This document shows positions 8,261 to 16,440 of a stretch of DNA of 64,000 nt, piece by piece. A model generated the notes under the pieces. That model did not search any database, was not told where the DNA came from, and was given only the letters and a program-made list of their open reading frames with translations. The stretch is from Streptosporangium sandarakinum. Its GTDB lineage: Bacteria; Actinomycetota; Actinomycetes; Streptosporangiales; Streptosporangiaceae. Position 1 is the first letter of the stretch. Every line of letters starts with the position of its first letter. The stretch lies in NCBI RefSeq assembly GCF_013409935.1, contig NZ_JACCCO010000002.1, positions 1 through 64,000 on the forward strand, written 5' to 3'. The translations under genes were made by a program, and so were the position numbers.

Positions 8261-9211
8261 TTACTGGTTGTCCTTGAGGAGTTGTCGTGTGCGGGTGAGG
8301 AATGCCTGGCGGACCTCTTCCGGGTGCAGTATCCGGAGTGGTCGGCCGAGGCTGAGCAGGTAGCGGGCCAGGCCGTCGGCGTCTGGCCCGCCGATGTCGA
8401 TGATCGTGGCGTCATCGCCGTCCGGGTGGTGGACGCCGACCGTTGGTGGCACCAGCCTGCGGGCCTCATCGGCCGGTACGGCCAGGCGGATGGTCACCCG
8501 CACCGGGTAGGGCTTCAGCGCGATGCCCGTGCTGACCATCTGTGCTGGATCTGGTGGGTCGGGCAGGGCAGTGGCCTGCCCGGTGGCTGTGGCATCGATG
8601 ATGCGATCGGTACGGAAGGTGCGCCAGTCCTGCCGCGTCAGGTCGTAGGCGAGGAGATACCAGCGGCGGCCGGTGTAGATGAGCCGGTAGGGGTCCACCC
8701 GGCGGGTGGACGTCGTTCCGCCCCTGTCGCGGTAGGTCAACTGGGTGCGTTCGCCTCGCCGGCACGCGGTGGCCAGGTCGAGCAGCAACGCGGGGGAGAT
8801 CTGGCTGTCGTCGGGTCGTGCGGTGTGAGTGAACGCGGCGTCCAACTCGCCGAGCCGGTCGGCGATCCTGGCCGGCAGCACCTGGCGTAGTTTCAGCAGC
8901 GCCGACAGGGCTGCCTGGTCGCTGCCGGAGACTCCGCTGAAGGCGGCGGTGCGCAGCCCGACAGCGACCGCGAGGGCCTCCTCCTCGTCAAGGATCAGTG
9001 GCGGAATGCTGGTTCCGGGCCCGAGGTGGTAGCCGCCCCATGGGCCCATCTCCGATTCGATGCCGTAGCCGAGTTCACGTAGCCGGGCGATGTCCCGGCG
9101 AACCGTCCGTTCGGTGATCTCCAGCTGGGCGGCCAGATCAGCGCACGTCCAGGACCGCCGCGTTGACAGCAAAGACAGCAGCCGCAGCAGCCGCGCCGAG
9201 GTGTTGATCAC
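8261..9211 (-). CDS. YafY-type WYL-domain transcriptional regulator
   Basis: The 316-residue protein has an N-terminal DeoR/HTH_11 winged helix (RLLRLLSLLSTRRSWTCADL, with the recognition helix near TERTVRRDIARLRELGY). A linker and a WYL domain follow (RVDPYRLIYTGRRWYLLAYD), then a C-terminal WCX-like segment. WYL domains sense small ligands or nucleic acids. It diverges from a decayed gene starting at 9275, which was probably its original target, so the regulator may now be orphaned. The start gives the usual family N-terminus. Confidence 0.88.
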   Translation of the reverse strand: MINTSARLLRLLSLLSTRRSWTCADLAAQLEITERTVRRDIARLRELGYGIESEMGPWGGYHLGPGTSIPPLILDEEEALAVAVGLRTAAFSGVSGSDQAALSALLKLRQVLPARIADRLGELDAAFTHTARPDDSQISPALLLDLATACRRGERTQLTYRDRGGTTSTRRVDPYRLIYTGRRWYLLAYDLTRQDWRTFRTDRIIDATATGQATALPDPPDPAQMVSTGIALKPYPVRVTIRLAVPADEARRLVPPTVGVHHPDGDDATIIDIGGPDADGLARYLLSLGRPLRILHPEEVRQAFLTRTRQLLKDNQ

Positions 9212-9274
9212 GGCTGACAGTCTGCTCGATAACCAGGACCGTTTCTGACCGGGTCATACCGTAACGTCGCCGGC

Positions 9275-9340
9275 ATGACCGAGAACTCCTCGGCCGAGAA
9301 GTCCATTACGACGACGATGACCTCCGCCAAGGTGCGTTAG
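9275..9340 (+). pseudogene. Stub of the gene divergent from the WYL regulator
   Basis: An ATG at 9275 opens a 21-codon frame (MTENSSAEKSITTTMTSAKV) that stops at TAG 9338. It looks like the N-terminus of a lost enzyme gene joined to foreign sequence, because a decayed alkylhydroperoxidase-like gene follows at once. A genuine small ORF is possible but less likely. Confidence 0.3.
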
Positions 9341-9386
9341 ATGGCGGGCCCGGATGGGCGCACGTGACCGACGAGGGGCAGGCCCC

Positions 9387-9735
9387 ATGGAAGCACGCAT
9401 GAAGAGCGTGGCGAATCCCGACGTGATCACAGGGATCCAGCATCTCCACAAGGCGATTCACGCCGGTGGCGTCGACCCGCTCGTGCTCGAGCTGGTCCAT
9501 CTGCGGGCCAGCCAGATCAACGGCTGCAGCCCGTGTGTTGTTCGCCGGCGTCCAGTCGGCGAAGAAGCATGGAGAGACCGAGGAGCGGCTGCACAACGCG
9601 GTCACCTGGCGCGAGACCCCGTTCTTCACCGAGGCGGAGCGGGCGGCGCTCGCGCCGACCGATCCAGCGCCACTTCCGGCAGGCCCCCGTCCTGGGCTCC
9701 CACCTTCGGGTGACCGCCGACGACCATACCTTTGA
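9387..9735 (+). pseudogene. Frameshifted carboxymuconolactone decarboxylase/AhpD-like gene
   Basis: The first frame from ATG 9387 reads MEARMKSVANPDVITGIQHL and continues to ELVHLRASQINGCSPCV, the AhpD-type N-terminal half with its Cys-containing motif. The match then moves to another frame (SAKKHGETEERLHNAVTWRE, then FFTEAERAALAPT), the expected continuation. One frameshift near 9535 separates the halves, and the last 40 or so residues of the family are replaced by unrelated Pro/Arg-rich sequence. Of the usual CxxC only the second half remains clean. It is almost certainly inactive, and was probably once controlled by the adjacent WYL regulator. Confidence 0.75.
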
Positions 9736-9751
9736 TGATCATCAGGGGCAC

Positions 9752-10357
9752 ATGACGATGAGCGACGAACTACTGGAACTGACCGTTACCGATGCCCGAG
9801 CCTGGCGGGAGTGGCTCAGCGGACACCACGACGGCTCGGCAGGGGTGTGGCTGGTCCTCGCCAAGCAGAACACGACCCACCCCACCAGCCTGACCTATGA
9901 CCAGGCGCTCGACGAAGCCCTGTGCCACGGCTGGATCGATGGTCGGCTACGACGGCGGGATGAGACCACCTTCTGCCGGCGCTTCACCCCTCGCGGAAGG
10001 CAGAGTCCCTGGTCAGCGCGGAATGTTTCCATCGTCACCCGTCTGATCAGCGAGGGCCGGATGCATCCGGCCGGAATGGCCGAGGTCGAACGCGCCAAGA
10101 CCGACGGCCGCTGGGACACGGCCTACGCGGGACAAGCCGGTATCGAGGTACCAGCCGACCTGGCCGCCGCATTGGCCGCGAAACCCCAGGCGCAAGCGAT
10201 GTTCGACATCCTCACCTCCCAAAACCGCTACGCCGTTCTCTATCGGATCGCGAACGCCAAACGCGCCGAGACCCGAGCCCGCCGTATCACCCAGTTCGTT
10301 GACATGCTCGCCCGCGGCGAGGCGATCCACCCACAAAAGCGCACCCTCGGCAGTTGA
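9752..10357 (+). CDS. YdeI/OmpD-associated family protein
   Basis: The 201-residue protein matches the YdeI family: EWLSGHHDGSAGVWLVLAK at the start, then DEALCHGWIDGRLRRRDETT, the FTPRGRQSPWSARNV core and a C-terminal helical segment with RAETRARRITQFVDML. The family is linked to bacteriocin protection and stress but its biochemical role is unresolved. The start is ATG 9752, preceded by AGGGG, giving the family-typical length; the longer frame upstream runs through the pseudogene. It appears to be monocistronic. Confidence 0.82.
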   Translation: MTMSDELLELTVTDARAWREWLSGHHDGSAGVWLVLAKQNTTHPTSLTYDQALDEALCHGWIDGRLRRRDETTFCRRFTPRGRQSPWSARNVSIVTRLISEGRMHPAGMAEVERAKTDGRWDTAYAGQAGIEVPADLAAALAAKPQAQAMFDILTSQNRYAVLYRIANAKRAETRARRITQFVDMLARGEAIHPQKRTLGS

Positions 10358-10569
10358 AGGCCGACCCACTCCTCTCCCCGCCTCGCTCCTCCAAGCCCAC
10401 GCACATGGCGGCTCGGTGTTCGGCCAGACCCGGACCCCCCGAGAACCCGTCATGGGCGCAGGCTCGGCTCGACAACGGCCGGGCGCAAGGGGTGCCGGCC
10501 GCCTCCGTCCGACCGGCGAGGTGCGGCGTGGTGATGGTGCCCTGCTGGGCGTCGCCGGCACGTTCGGGG

Positions 10570-10740
10570 TGAACCACCGCAGGTCGGCAACGCCGACAAA
10601 TCCAGCAGATGCGCGTCCATGCCGCGCATCCACTCCAGCTTCTCGATGGTCGCCTTCACCGGCCTGGCCGTCGCCTCCACCGCCGGAGTCGTCGGCCAGG
10701 CCGGCGCGTTCGATCAGCGCCCGGATCGAGGCCCCCGAAC
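10570..10740 (-). mobile_element. Tn3-family transposase fragment
   Basis: A short minus-strand stretch reads PVKATIEKLEWMRGMDAHL-LDLSALP, which resembles a segment of actinobacterial Tn3-family TnpA. In a second frame just upstream is SIRALIERAGLADDS. Both ends are broken and no terminal repeats are visible. The rest of the roughly 400-nt stretch 10358-10760 holds no supported gene. Confidence 0.45.
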
Positions 10741-10760
10741 CGGGGCTGAACGGTGCCGCA

Positions 10761-11021
10761 TCAACCGATGAGATTCTCTATACCGATCCCCGCGGCCGCG
10801 AGGACGGCGGAAAGGGACGTGATGGCGAGCACGACGAGAACGCACCCGCCCGAGGGAGGTTTCGGCGAGTTCATTTTGGCGGCGGTCTCGTGGTAGAGCT
10901 TCACGGCGGGGTCGTTTTCGTCGTCGTAGTCCCCGTTGTGGTAATTGACCATTTTCGCGGCACACAATGCGCAGAGTCTTCCCTCTGACACCTCATTGCC
11001 GCAGGCGTTGCACTTCGCCAT
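10761..11021 (-). CDS. Small zinc-ribbon membrane protein
   Basis: The 86-residue protein begins MAKCNACGNEVSEGRLCALC, with two CxxC pairs that make a zinc ribbon. A polar acidic linker (NGDYDDENDPAV) follows, then one C-terminal hydrophobic helix (GGCVLVVLAITSLSAVLAAA). The topology suggests a membrane-anchored cytoplasmic zinc ribbon. It has no operon partner in the correct orientation and I assign no function. Confidence 0.6.
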   Translation of the reverse strand: MAKCNACGNEVSEGRLCALCAAKMVNYHNGDYDDENDPAVKLYHETAAKMNSPKPPSGGCVLVVLAITSLSAVLAAAGIGIENLIG

Positions 11022-11140
11022 GCTCTCACCCTCCGCGTGGTTCGGATATCGGAGCGTATCGATCCAGGCGGAGCCTCACACCTGATATGCCTGCCGGATG
11101 TGTTCCCTGGCCGTCAGTTCACCGATACCACCGGGACCTC

Positions 11141-11353
11141 TCAGCGCTGGCGCCGCAGAGTCCAGAACAACCAGTTGCCGTTGGCCGCGCACGTGGCCAC
11201 GTCCCAACCCTGACCGCCGAGTTCGGAAAGCACCGCGACCACCTCGTCGTAGCTGCCGGAGAACTTACGCTCGCCGCTCCCGGGCATGTTCACCCGGATG
11301 GCCTCCAGATCCCATAACCACTCGACAACGCCGAACTCGTACCGGAACATCAT
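11141..11353 (-). CDS. Small DUF4177-like protein
   Basis: The 70-residue protein starts with tandem Met codons (MMFRYEFGVVEWLWDLEAIR) and contains SYDEVVAVLSELGGQGWDVAT followed by a short beta-strand-like tail. This beta-alpha-beta pattern with GxxGWD resembles DUF4177 and related small proteins. Its start overlaps the end of a truncated secreted-protein frame by 4 nt, suggesting a former operon. Function unknown. Confidence 0.6.
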   Translation of the reverse strand: MMFRYEFGVVEWLWDLEAIRVNMPGSGERKFSGSYDEVVAVLSELGGQGWDVATCAANGNWLFWTLRRQR

Positions 11354-11609
11354 CGCCCCACATCTGTCGGTCGCCGCAGGCAGCAGGAAAATAACACGGC
11401 CTCGTGACCTTCGGACGGAATGCCGTCGGGAAAAGGGGTCGAGAAGAATCGCCACAGGATATGGAGGCAGCCCGTCCACCGGTCGATGGTGAGTCGGCCC
11501 ACCGCATGGGCCCTATCCGCTTCGGTGGGCCTTTCCGGTGGCGGGGGTGAGGCGGCGGACGCCGTCACCGCGGTCAGGACGAGCGGCGCGCCGGCGGCGA
11601 TGGTGATCC
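11350..11609 (-). pseudogene. Secreted-protein gene truncated at its 5' end by an IS remnant
   Basis: The minus-strand frame reads ITIAAGAPLVLTAVTASAAS, a typical signal-peptide hydrophobic core and cleavage site. It continues through a Pro-rich linker and TIDRWTGCLHILWRFFSTPF to a TGA at 11350. The start codon is missing because the frame meets the IS5-type end at 11611. I read it as a host gene interrupted by the element. The mature part is not recognisable. Confidence 0.5.
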
Positions 11610-11610
11610 C

Positions 11611-11735
11611 TGAGGCGTGTCTGACAATTCAGCGTGGCGGAGCCAGAGCAGCAGGGAAGCGATGGTGACACCCGCGAGGTAGCGGCCGGCGATCTGGTCG
11701 GACCGCTCGGGGATGACCGCGCCGATGAGGGTGTT
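11611..11735 (-). mobile_element. IS5-family transposase remnant, copy 1 (internal deletion)
   Basis: The minus strand encodes RNTLIGAVIPERSDQIA, a mid-protein piece of IS5-type transposases, fused directly to the C-terminal piece GRYLAGVTIASLLLWLRHAE. About 50 residues between them are deleted. The last 80 nt (11611-11691) are almost identical to 14108-14188 in copy 2. The element cannot encode an active transposase. Confidence 0.7.
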
Positions 11736-11896
11736 TCGGACATCCAGTCGTTTGCAACAACTCATGAAACATGATCGCCGCAGGTGGACCGCCGGACGGT
11801 GGGGTGCTTCATGAGCGACCGCCTGTGAAACATCGAGAAGTACGTCGACGCGTGGTGCCCTGCCGGTAGCAGGCCCGGCCGTTGCATCGAGGCCTC

Positions 11897-12406
11897 TCAC
11901 CGTAGGCGGCGGGCGTTGACCTCTTGGTCGAGCCGCCAGGTGTGTCCGCCGTCGGTCGATCGTTCGTTCCGCCAGTGGAACGTGTCGGCGGTGATGTCGG
12001 CGAAGGCCCAGCGGACCAGGTCGCTGCCTGCGGCGCGTTCCATGACGATCTCATCGTCGATCTGTCGGGCGTACATGTGCACCAAGTCGCCGCGGGCGGT
12101 GCCGTGGAAGGTGAACCGCCACAGTCGCAGGCGCGGGTCCCAGATTCGTACGCACAGGCCGCACTCCTGGTCGGGCGCACGCCCCGTGTCGGGGAGTTCC
12201 TGGCGCCCGGGCCATTGCCAGACGTCCAAGACTGCTCTGCCCTCCAGGGCGTAGCCGAACTCCCATTCACCGCTGACGCTGCGGGCCGGTGAGCCGTCGG
12301 TGGGGTAGTAGGTGATCTGGGTCACCCAGTGTCCGGCCAGGCGTCCGAACTGCTCCATCTCGGTCGCATACAGGTCGCTGGGGCCGTCGGCGAGCAGCGT
12401 CTTCAT
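11897..12406 (-). CDS. DUF1579-like beta-barrel protein
   Basis: The 169-residue protein has the pattern of DUF1579/lipocalin-like proteins: an N-terminal GRLAGHWVTQITYYPTDG strand, a WEFGYALEGRAVLDVWQW core, and a C-terminal FADITADTFHWRNERSTDGG segment. It has no signal peptide. Its start overlaps the stop of the arginase-family gene by 4 nt, so the two are co-translated. The biochemical role of the family is unknown. Confidence 0.7.
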   Translation of the reverse strand: MKTLLADGPSDLYATEMEQFGRLAGHWVTQITYYPTDGSPARSVSGEWEFGYALEGRAVLDVWQWPGRQELPDTGRAPDQECGLCVRIWDPRLRLWRFTFHGTARGDLVHMYARQIDDEIVMERAAGSDLVRWAFADITADTFHWRNERSTDGGHTWRLDQEVNARRLR

Positions 12407-13314
12407 GCGTGCGCCTCCACGGTCGCAAGCGGGGTCAGAGCGGAGGCGAGGCAGTCGACGATGGGGGCGGCGTACACGCCGTCCGGGTCGCGTTCCGGAT
12501 CGTAGATGGCGACGTCGAGCCCCACCACCCGGCCGGTGCCGACCAGGGTCGAGACGAGCTCGGCGAGCTGGGAGAAGTCCAGGCCGGGACGGCCCGGAGA
12601 GTCCACTGCGGGCAGGACGCGTTCGTCGAGCACATCGAGGTCGAGATGGAGCCAGGCGCGGTCCAGCCCGCGCCGCTCCAGGTGGGTGATGATCCGCCCG
12701 CCCAGATCGGCGATGCCGATCCGCTGGATCTGCTGAGCGGTGAACCGGGTGACCGGGGGCATCCCCGCGTCCTCCCGGTCACCGATCTGGATCACGTCCT
12801 CGTCGGCGACCAGCGGTCGGCCCACCACCGGCCAGTGCGTGAGCAGCAGCTCACCACGGCCGGTTGCCAGGGCCAGATCCATCCCGGCTGCCGAGCCGAG
12901 GGACGAACCGGCGTCGTAGTTGCCAGGATGCCGGAAGTCGCTGTGGCCGTCGAGATGAACCAGGCCGCAGCGTCCGTCGCGCCGGGCCCCTAACAGGCAC
13001 CCCAGCAGGATGCTGCAGTCGCCGCCCAGCACGACCGCGAACCGGGACGCGGCGAGCGCGGCCTGGACCGCCTCGCCAAGCCGCAGCGCGTGCTCGCGGA
13101 TGGTCACTCCGTTGCGGACGCGGGTCGCCGGCTGCGCGTCGAACTCGTACGGCGGACGGGCGAGTTCCACCACCCGGGCCGGCCGCAGCCGCGCCTCCAG
13201 CCCCGCCGACAACAGCGCTCGCGGGGCCCGCCACGTGCCGGGCTCGCGGCCCGGCGCGGGCGGTCGCAGGCCGAGATTCCAGGGGGCCGCGATCACCTCA
13301 ACGGCAGCAGCCAT
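12403..13314 (-). CDS. Arginase/agmatinase-family ureohydrolase
   Basis: The 303-residue protein carries the binuclear-manganese motifs of ureohydrolases: GGDCS near residue 119 (GGDHS in the family), HLDGHSDF, and HLDLDVLDERVLPAVDSP near 225-240. The likely reaction is hydrolysis of a guanidino or amidino compound to urea and an amine. The His to Cys change in the first motif and the unusual N-terminus mean arginine need not be the substrate; formimidoylglutamate or guanidino acids are alternatives. It is first in a two-gene operon and diverges from a CGNR-type regulator that probably controls it. The island is bracketed by the two IS5-type remnants. Confidence 0.85.
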   Translation of the reverse strand: MAAAVEVIAAPWNLGLRPPAPGREPGTWRAPRALLSAGLEARLRPARVVELARPPYEFDAQPATRVRNGVTIREHALRLGEAVQAALAASRFAVVLGGDCSILLGCLLGARRDGRCGLVHLDGHSDFRHPGNYDAGSSLGSAAGMDLALATGRGELLLTHWPVVGRPLVADEDVIQIGDREDAGMPPVTRFTAQQIQRIGIADLGGRIITHLERRGLDRAWLHLDLDVLDERVLPAVDSPGRPGLDFSQLAELVSTLVGTGRVVGLDVAIYDPERDPDGVYAAPIVDCLASALTPLATVEAHA

Positions 13315-13327
13315 GGCCCTCTCCTTT

Positions 13328-13372
13328 CAACCGGAAGACATTCCAACCGGATAACATCATTACACTGGTTGG
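13328..13372. promoter_or_regulatory. Repeat-rich operator between arginase and CGNR genes
   Basis: Two direct copies of CAACCGGA begin at 13328 and 13344, 16 nt apart. An inverted CTGGTTGG ends at 13372, so CCAACC/GGTTGG form opposed half-sites across the 95-nt divergent region. This is a plausible binding site for the CGNR regulator; the link is inferred. Confidence 0.45.
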
Positions 13373-13409
13373 ATGGAACGAGGCAAGCCGAGGAAGGCGG
13401 TCATGGGCA

Positions 13410-14108
13410 GTGGGAAGCATCCAGGCGCACACCTTCAGGCCCCGCGACCTGGTCGGTGGGCACATCATCATCGACCTGGTGAACACGGTCACAGCGCGTG
13501 ACACCGAGCCGATCGACTGGCTCGATGGCTATCCGCGCCTGCTGGAATGGGCCGCCCTCACCAGTCAGTTCGACCCCGTCGCCCTCACGGTCTTGCAGCG
13601 GCTGGCCGACACCGAGCCCGACAACGCCGCGCTGGCCCTGGACCGCACCCGCGAGCTGCGCGAGGCTCTGCACGATCTCATCACGACACTGATCCGCAAA
13701 GACGCTCCAGCCTCTCCGCAGGCGGTCGACCAGGTTGAGAAGCACTGGAAGCACGCGGTCGCCAGTGCTCGCCTCACCGTCCGCGGGAACACGCCACAAC
13801 CCCAGGTCAACGTCGAGACCTCGGGGCTTGAGTACCTCAACCACGAGCTGGCCCTGCAAGCGTTCGACCTGCTCCGGTCACTGCCGCTCGAACGCACCCA
13901 CGTCTGCCCTGGCCTGCGGTGCGGCTGGCTGTTCATCGACCGCTCCCGAGGCGGCCGCCGCCGCTGGTGCGACATGGCCACCTGCGGGAACGCCGCCAAA
14001 GGCCGAACCCACTACCAACGGAAACGGCAAACCGCCAGCAACCGGGCCACCATCACCCGCCCAACGACCAGTAGCTCCACACATCCCGTTGCCGAGCCCT
14101 CCGCCTGA
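13410..14108 (+). CDS. CGNR zinc-finger (ABATE-domain) transcriptional regulator
   Basis: The 232-residue protein starts at GTG 13410 (MGSIQAHTFRPRDLVGGHII). It has the ABATE stress-sensor domain over residues 10-150 and a C-terminal CGNR zinc finger: CPGLRCGWLFIDRSRGGRRRWC, then CGNAAKGR. In the ABATE segment, DLVNTVTARDTEPIDWL is typical. The consensus CGNRAK appears as CGNAAK. Such proteins often control adjacent metabolic genes, here the divergent arginase operon. The Ser/Thr-rich C-terminal tail ends where the IS5-type remnant begins, so the last few residues may derive from the insertion. Confidence 0.8.
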   Translation: MGSIQAHTFRPRDLVGGHIIIDLVNTVTARDTEPIDWLDGYPRLLEWAALTSQFDPVALTVLQRLADTEPDNAALALDRTRELREALHDLITTLIRKDAPASPQAVDQVEKHWKHAVASARLTVRGNTPQPQVNVETSGLEYLNHELALQAFDLLRSLPLERTHVCPGLRCGWLFIDRSRGGRRRWCDMATCGNAAKGRTHYQRKRQTASNRATITRPTTSSSTHPVAEPSA

Positions 14109-14405
14109 GGCGTGTCTGACGATTCAGCGTGGCGGAGCCAGAGCAGCAGGGAAGCGATGGTGACACCCGCGAGGTAGCGGCCGGCGAGCTTGTCGTAGCG
14201 GGTGGCGACGGCTCGCCATTGCTTGAGCTGGGCAAAACACCGCTCCACGACGTTGCCGCCGGTCAGGTGCAGGGTGAGCGGCAGGCCACGGCTTTCGGTG
14301 ATCAGATGGAGCTTGGTGGTCGGCCCGCCCCGGGACCGGCCGAGGGCCTGCCGTCCTTGGGAGGCTCTCGCGTCGATCGTCCCTCCGTCGTCCCCCTTTT
14401 CCGAG
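14108..14405 (-). mobile_element. IS5-family transposase remnant, copy 2 (internal deletion)
   Basis: The minus strand encodes GTIDARASQGRQALGRSRGG and TTKLHLITESRGLPLTLHLT, then jumps at GGN to VVERCFAQLKQWRAVATRYD and the C-terminal KLAGRYLAGVTIASLLLWLR. About 60-70 residues between the DDE-domain halves are missing. Its terminal 80 nt repeat those of copy 1 at 11611-11691 in the same orientation. No intact inverted-repeat pair is visible. Confidence 0.75.
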
Positions 14406-14442
14406 CGCCGGCGGCATGCTGGTGAGCCCGGGCGATCACGCC

Positions 14443-15030
14443 TTAGGCCCGGAGGCCGCGGAGGTTCCTCCTCACCGTGCGTGCGCAGAGGGCCCTGAAG
14501 TCGTCCTCTTCCAGGCCGACGCGTCCGCCGAGATACAGCTGGACGAGTCCCTGGACGGGCGAGGTCAGGGCCAGGGCGGTCTCCAGCGGGTCGTCGGGGT
14601 GCAGCAGACCCAGGCGCATGCCTTCCTCGGTCAGCTCGACGACGCGGGTGAACGCCGGTGACCCGTTCCGCCGGAAGTCGTCGGGGAAGCGCCTGGCCCG
14701 GTCGCGCCGATCGGTCATCAGGAACGTGTACAGATGCGGGCGGCCGAGGGCGAAGTCCAGGAAGTCGTCCAGCAGGCACATCAAGCGGGTCTCCCAGTCG
14801 CCGTCCGGGACCTTCGTTCCCCAGTCTTCGCCCAGTTCGTCGAAGGTGCGGTCCGCCACGGCGGCGAGGAGGGCCTCGCGTCCGGGGTAGTGCTTGTAGA
14901 TCGCCATGGCGGTGACGCCGACCATCTCCGCCACCCTCCGCATGGTCACCGCGTCGGCCCCCTCACCGACGAGGATCGCCCGCGCGGCCTCGGCGACCCG
15001 CTCCTTTGTCGCGTTCACGGTGTACAACAT
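14443..15030 (-). CDS. TetR-family transcriptional regulator
   Basis: The 195-residue protein has the TetR N-terminal helix-turn-helix (ATKERVAEAARAILVGEGAD, then VTMRRVAEMVGVTAMAIYKH) and a helical ligand domain. It has no obvious target: the ZIP transporter gene is downstream on the same strand and the IS5-type remnant abuts its 3' end. It may repress its own promoter or a lost neighbour. The stop lies about 40 nt from the decayed element, but the protein length is normal. Confidence 0.85.
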   Translation of the reverse strand: MLYTVNATKERVAEAARAILVGEGADAVTMRRVAEMVGVTAMAIYKHYPGREALLAAVADRTFDELGEDWGTKVPDGDWETRLMCLLDDFLDFALGRPHLYTFLMTDRRDRARRFPDDFRRNGSPAFTRVVELTEEGMRLGLLHPDDPLETALALTSPVQGLVQLYLGGRVGLEEDDFRALCARTVRRNLRGLRA

Positions 15031-15089
15031 AAACCATCGGGGTGTACGACTGACGGAGCGGCGGCCGGGACCGGCGGGGGATCGCGTCT

Positions 15090-16289
15090 TCAGGCGAGGG
15101 CGGTCAGCAGGGCGCGCCGTTGCCGTTCAGTGAGGTCGGCGACCCACTGCCTGCCGTCGAGTCCGGTGCTCAGCAGCAGGGCGTGGACGGTGACGGGGGT
15201 GGCGCCGGGCAGGGCGAGCAGGATCCGGCGGATCGGGGTGCGGCGGGTGATCTCGTCGTCGCGCTGGAAGACCTCGGCCAGGCTGAGCTGCCCGGCGGTC
15301 AGCGCCCTGCGCAGCTGCGCCCTGCTGAGGGTGGCGGCCGGCGCCGGGCGGTGCGGCGGCGGAGCCTGTGTGGGCACGGGCGGGGTGGCGGCCGGCCCGG
15401 TGCGGGGGAGTCCGGCGGAGGGCGTGGCCGCCGGGGCGGGATGGGACGCCTTCACGGGGTCGTCGTCGCCGCCCAGGATGTTCGCGGTGATCAGCAGGAC
15501 GCCCGCGCAGACCGCCGCGACGGCCGCGGCGGTGATCTGCCGCCGGGACAGCCGGCCGCTTCTCCGCTTACTGGCGGCGAGCTTCATCCCGACGATCGCG
15601 GTACGGCACAGCACACCCATGACCATGCTGAGCAGGATCGGCACCAGGGCGGCGGGCAGGGGGCTGATGGTGGCGATCACGACCCCCACGGCCGGGCTGA
15701 TACAGGAGACGATCAGCCAGGGGGTCAGGCGCTGCTTGGCGATGTCCAGCAGAGCGGCCAGGGCGAGACCTTCGCTGGCCGAGTGCACGACGAGCGCGAT
15801 GATGACGACGATGGAGGCGGTCAGCGCCAGGGCGGCGCCCTCGATGGCGCGGTGCAGCGTCAGCGCGGCGGCGGTGCCCATGCCGCCGAACACCGCGGCG
15901 TCCATGCCCTGTTTGACGCGGCGGTGCAGCCCGGGGCCGTGCAGGGCGGTGCGGGCGGCCGCGTCCTCGGGGCAGGCGCAGCCGTGGCGGGTGAAGTAGG
16001 TGATGACCAGGAAGCCGAACGCGGCGGCCAGGGCCAGGCCCCACAGCGGGACTCCGGTCTCGGCCGCTTCGCTCCAGGCGTCGGGCAGCAGGTCGACCAG
16101 CGCGGTGACCAGCATCATCGCCGACGCGATGGCCAGCCACAGCGTCATGCGCTCGGAGTCGCGCCGGGCGAGGTAGGCGCCGACGAGGGTGGAGACGCAG
16201 ACCAGGAGCACCGCGCCCCAGGCCGCCTGGTGGGGAGGTTGTGCCTGCGGGACCGGCCCCATTGCCCAGGCCAAGGCCGATGGTGGCAT
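15090..16289 (-). CDS. ZIP-family metal transporter fused to a C-terminal mIHF-like domain
   Basis: The 399-residue protein has a ZIP-type membrane domain over about residues 1-270. The metal-site helices contain HRAIEGAALAL and HSASEGLALAALLDI, the HxxxE motifs of ZIP importers. A Pro/Ala-rich linker (about 275-320) leads to a final 75-residue segment with LSRAQLRRALTAGQLSLAEV, then IRRILLALPGATPVTVHALL and LTERQRRALL. That matches the pattern of the actinobacterial nucleoid protein mIHF (LPGVGK, then LGxxQRxAL). The start is ATG 16289, 8 nt after AGGAGGT. The transporter call is firm; the mIHF-like tail is my reading of motif order. It sits beside other metal-related genes. Confidence 0.8.
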   Translation of the reverse strand: MPPSALAWAMGPVPQAQPPHQAAWGAVLLVCVSTLVGAYLARRDSERMTLWLAIASAMMLVTALVDLLPDAWSEAAETGVPLWGLALAAAFGFLVITYFTRHGCACPEDAAARTALHGPGLHRRVKQGMDAAVFGGMGTAAALTLHRAIEGAALALTASIVVIIALVVHSASEGLALAALLDIAKQRLTPWLIVSCISPAVGVVIATISPLPAALVPILLSMVMGVLCRTAIVGMKLAASKRRSGRLSRRQITAAAVAAVCAGVLLITANILGGDDDPVKASHPAPAATPSAGLPRTGPAATPPVPTQAPPPHRPAPAATLSRAQLRRALTAGQLSLAEVFQRDDEITRRTPIRRILLALPGATPVTVHALLLSTGLDGRQWVADLTERQRRALLTALA

Positions 16290-16440
16290 TGGTGAGCACC
16301 TCCTGATGATCTGAAGGGGTGGGTGAACACGGTGGAAAGCGCACGGGAGGCAGGGGGTACGGCGCGGCGCGGCCGTCGCCGGTGAGATCCGGATCGGCGC
16401 CGCCCGCCCTCCGGAAAGAGGGCGGGACGGCCGGTGGTCG

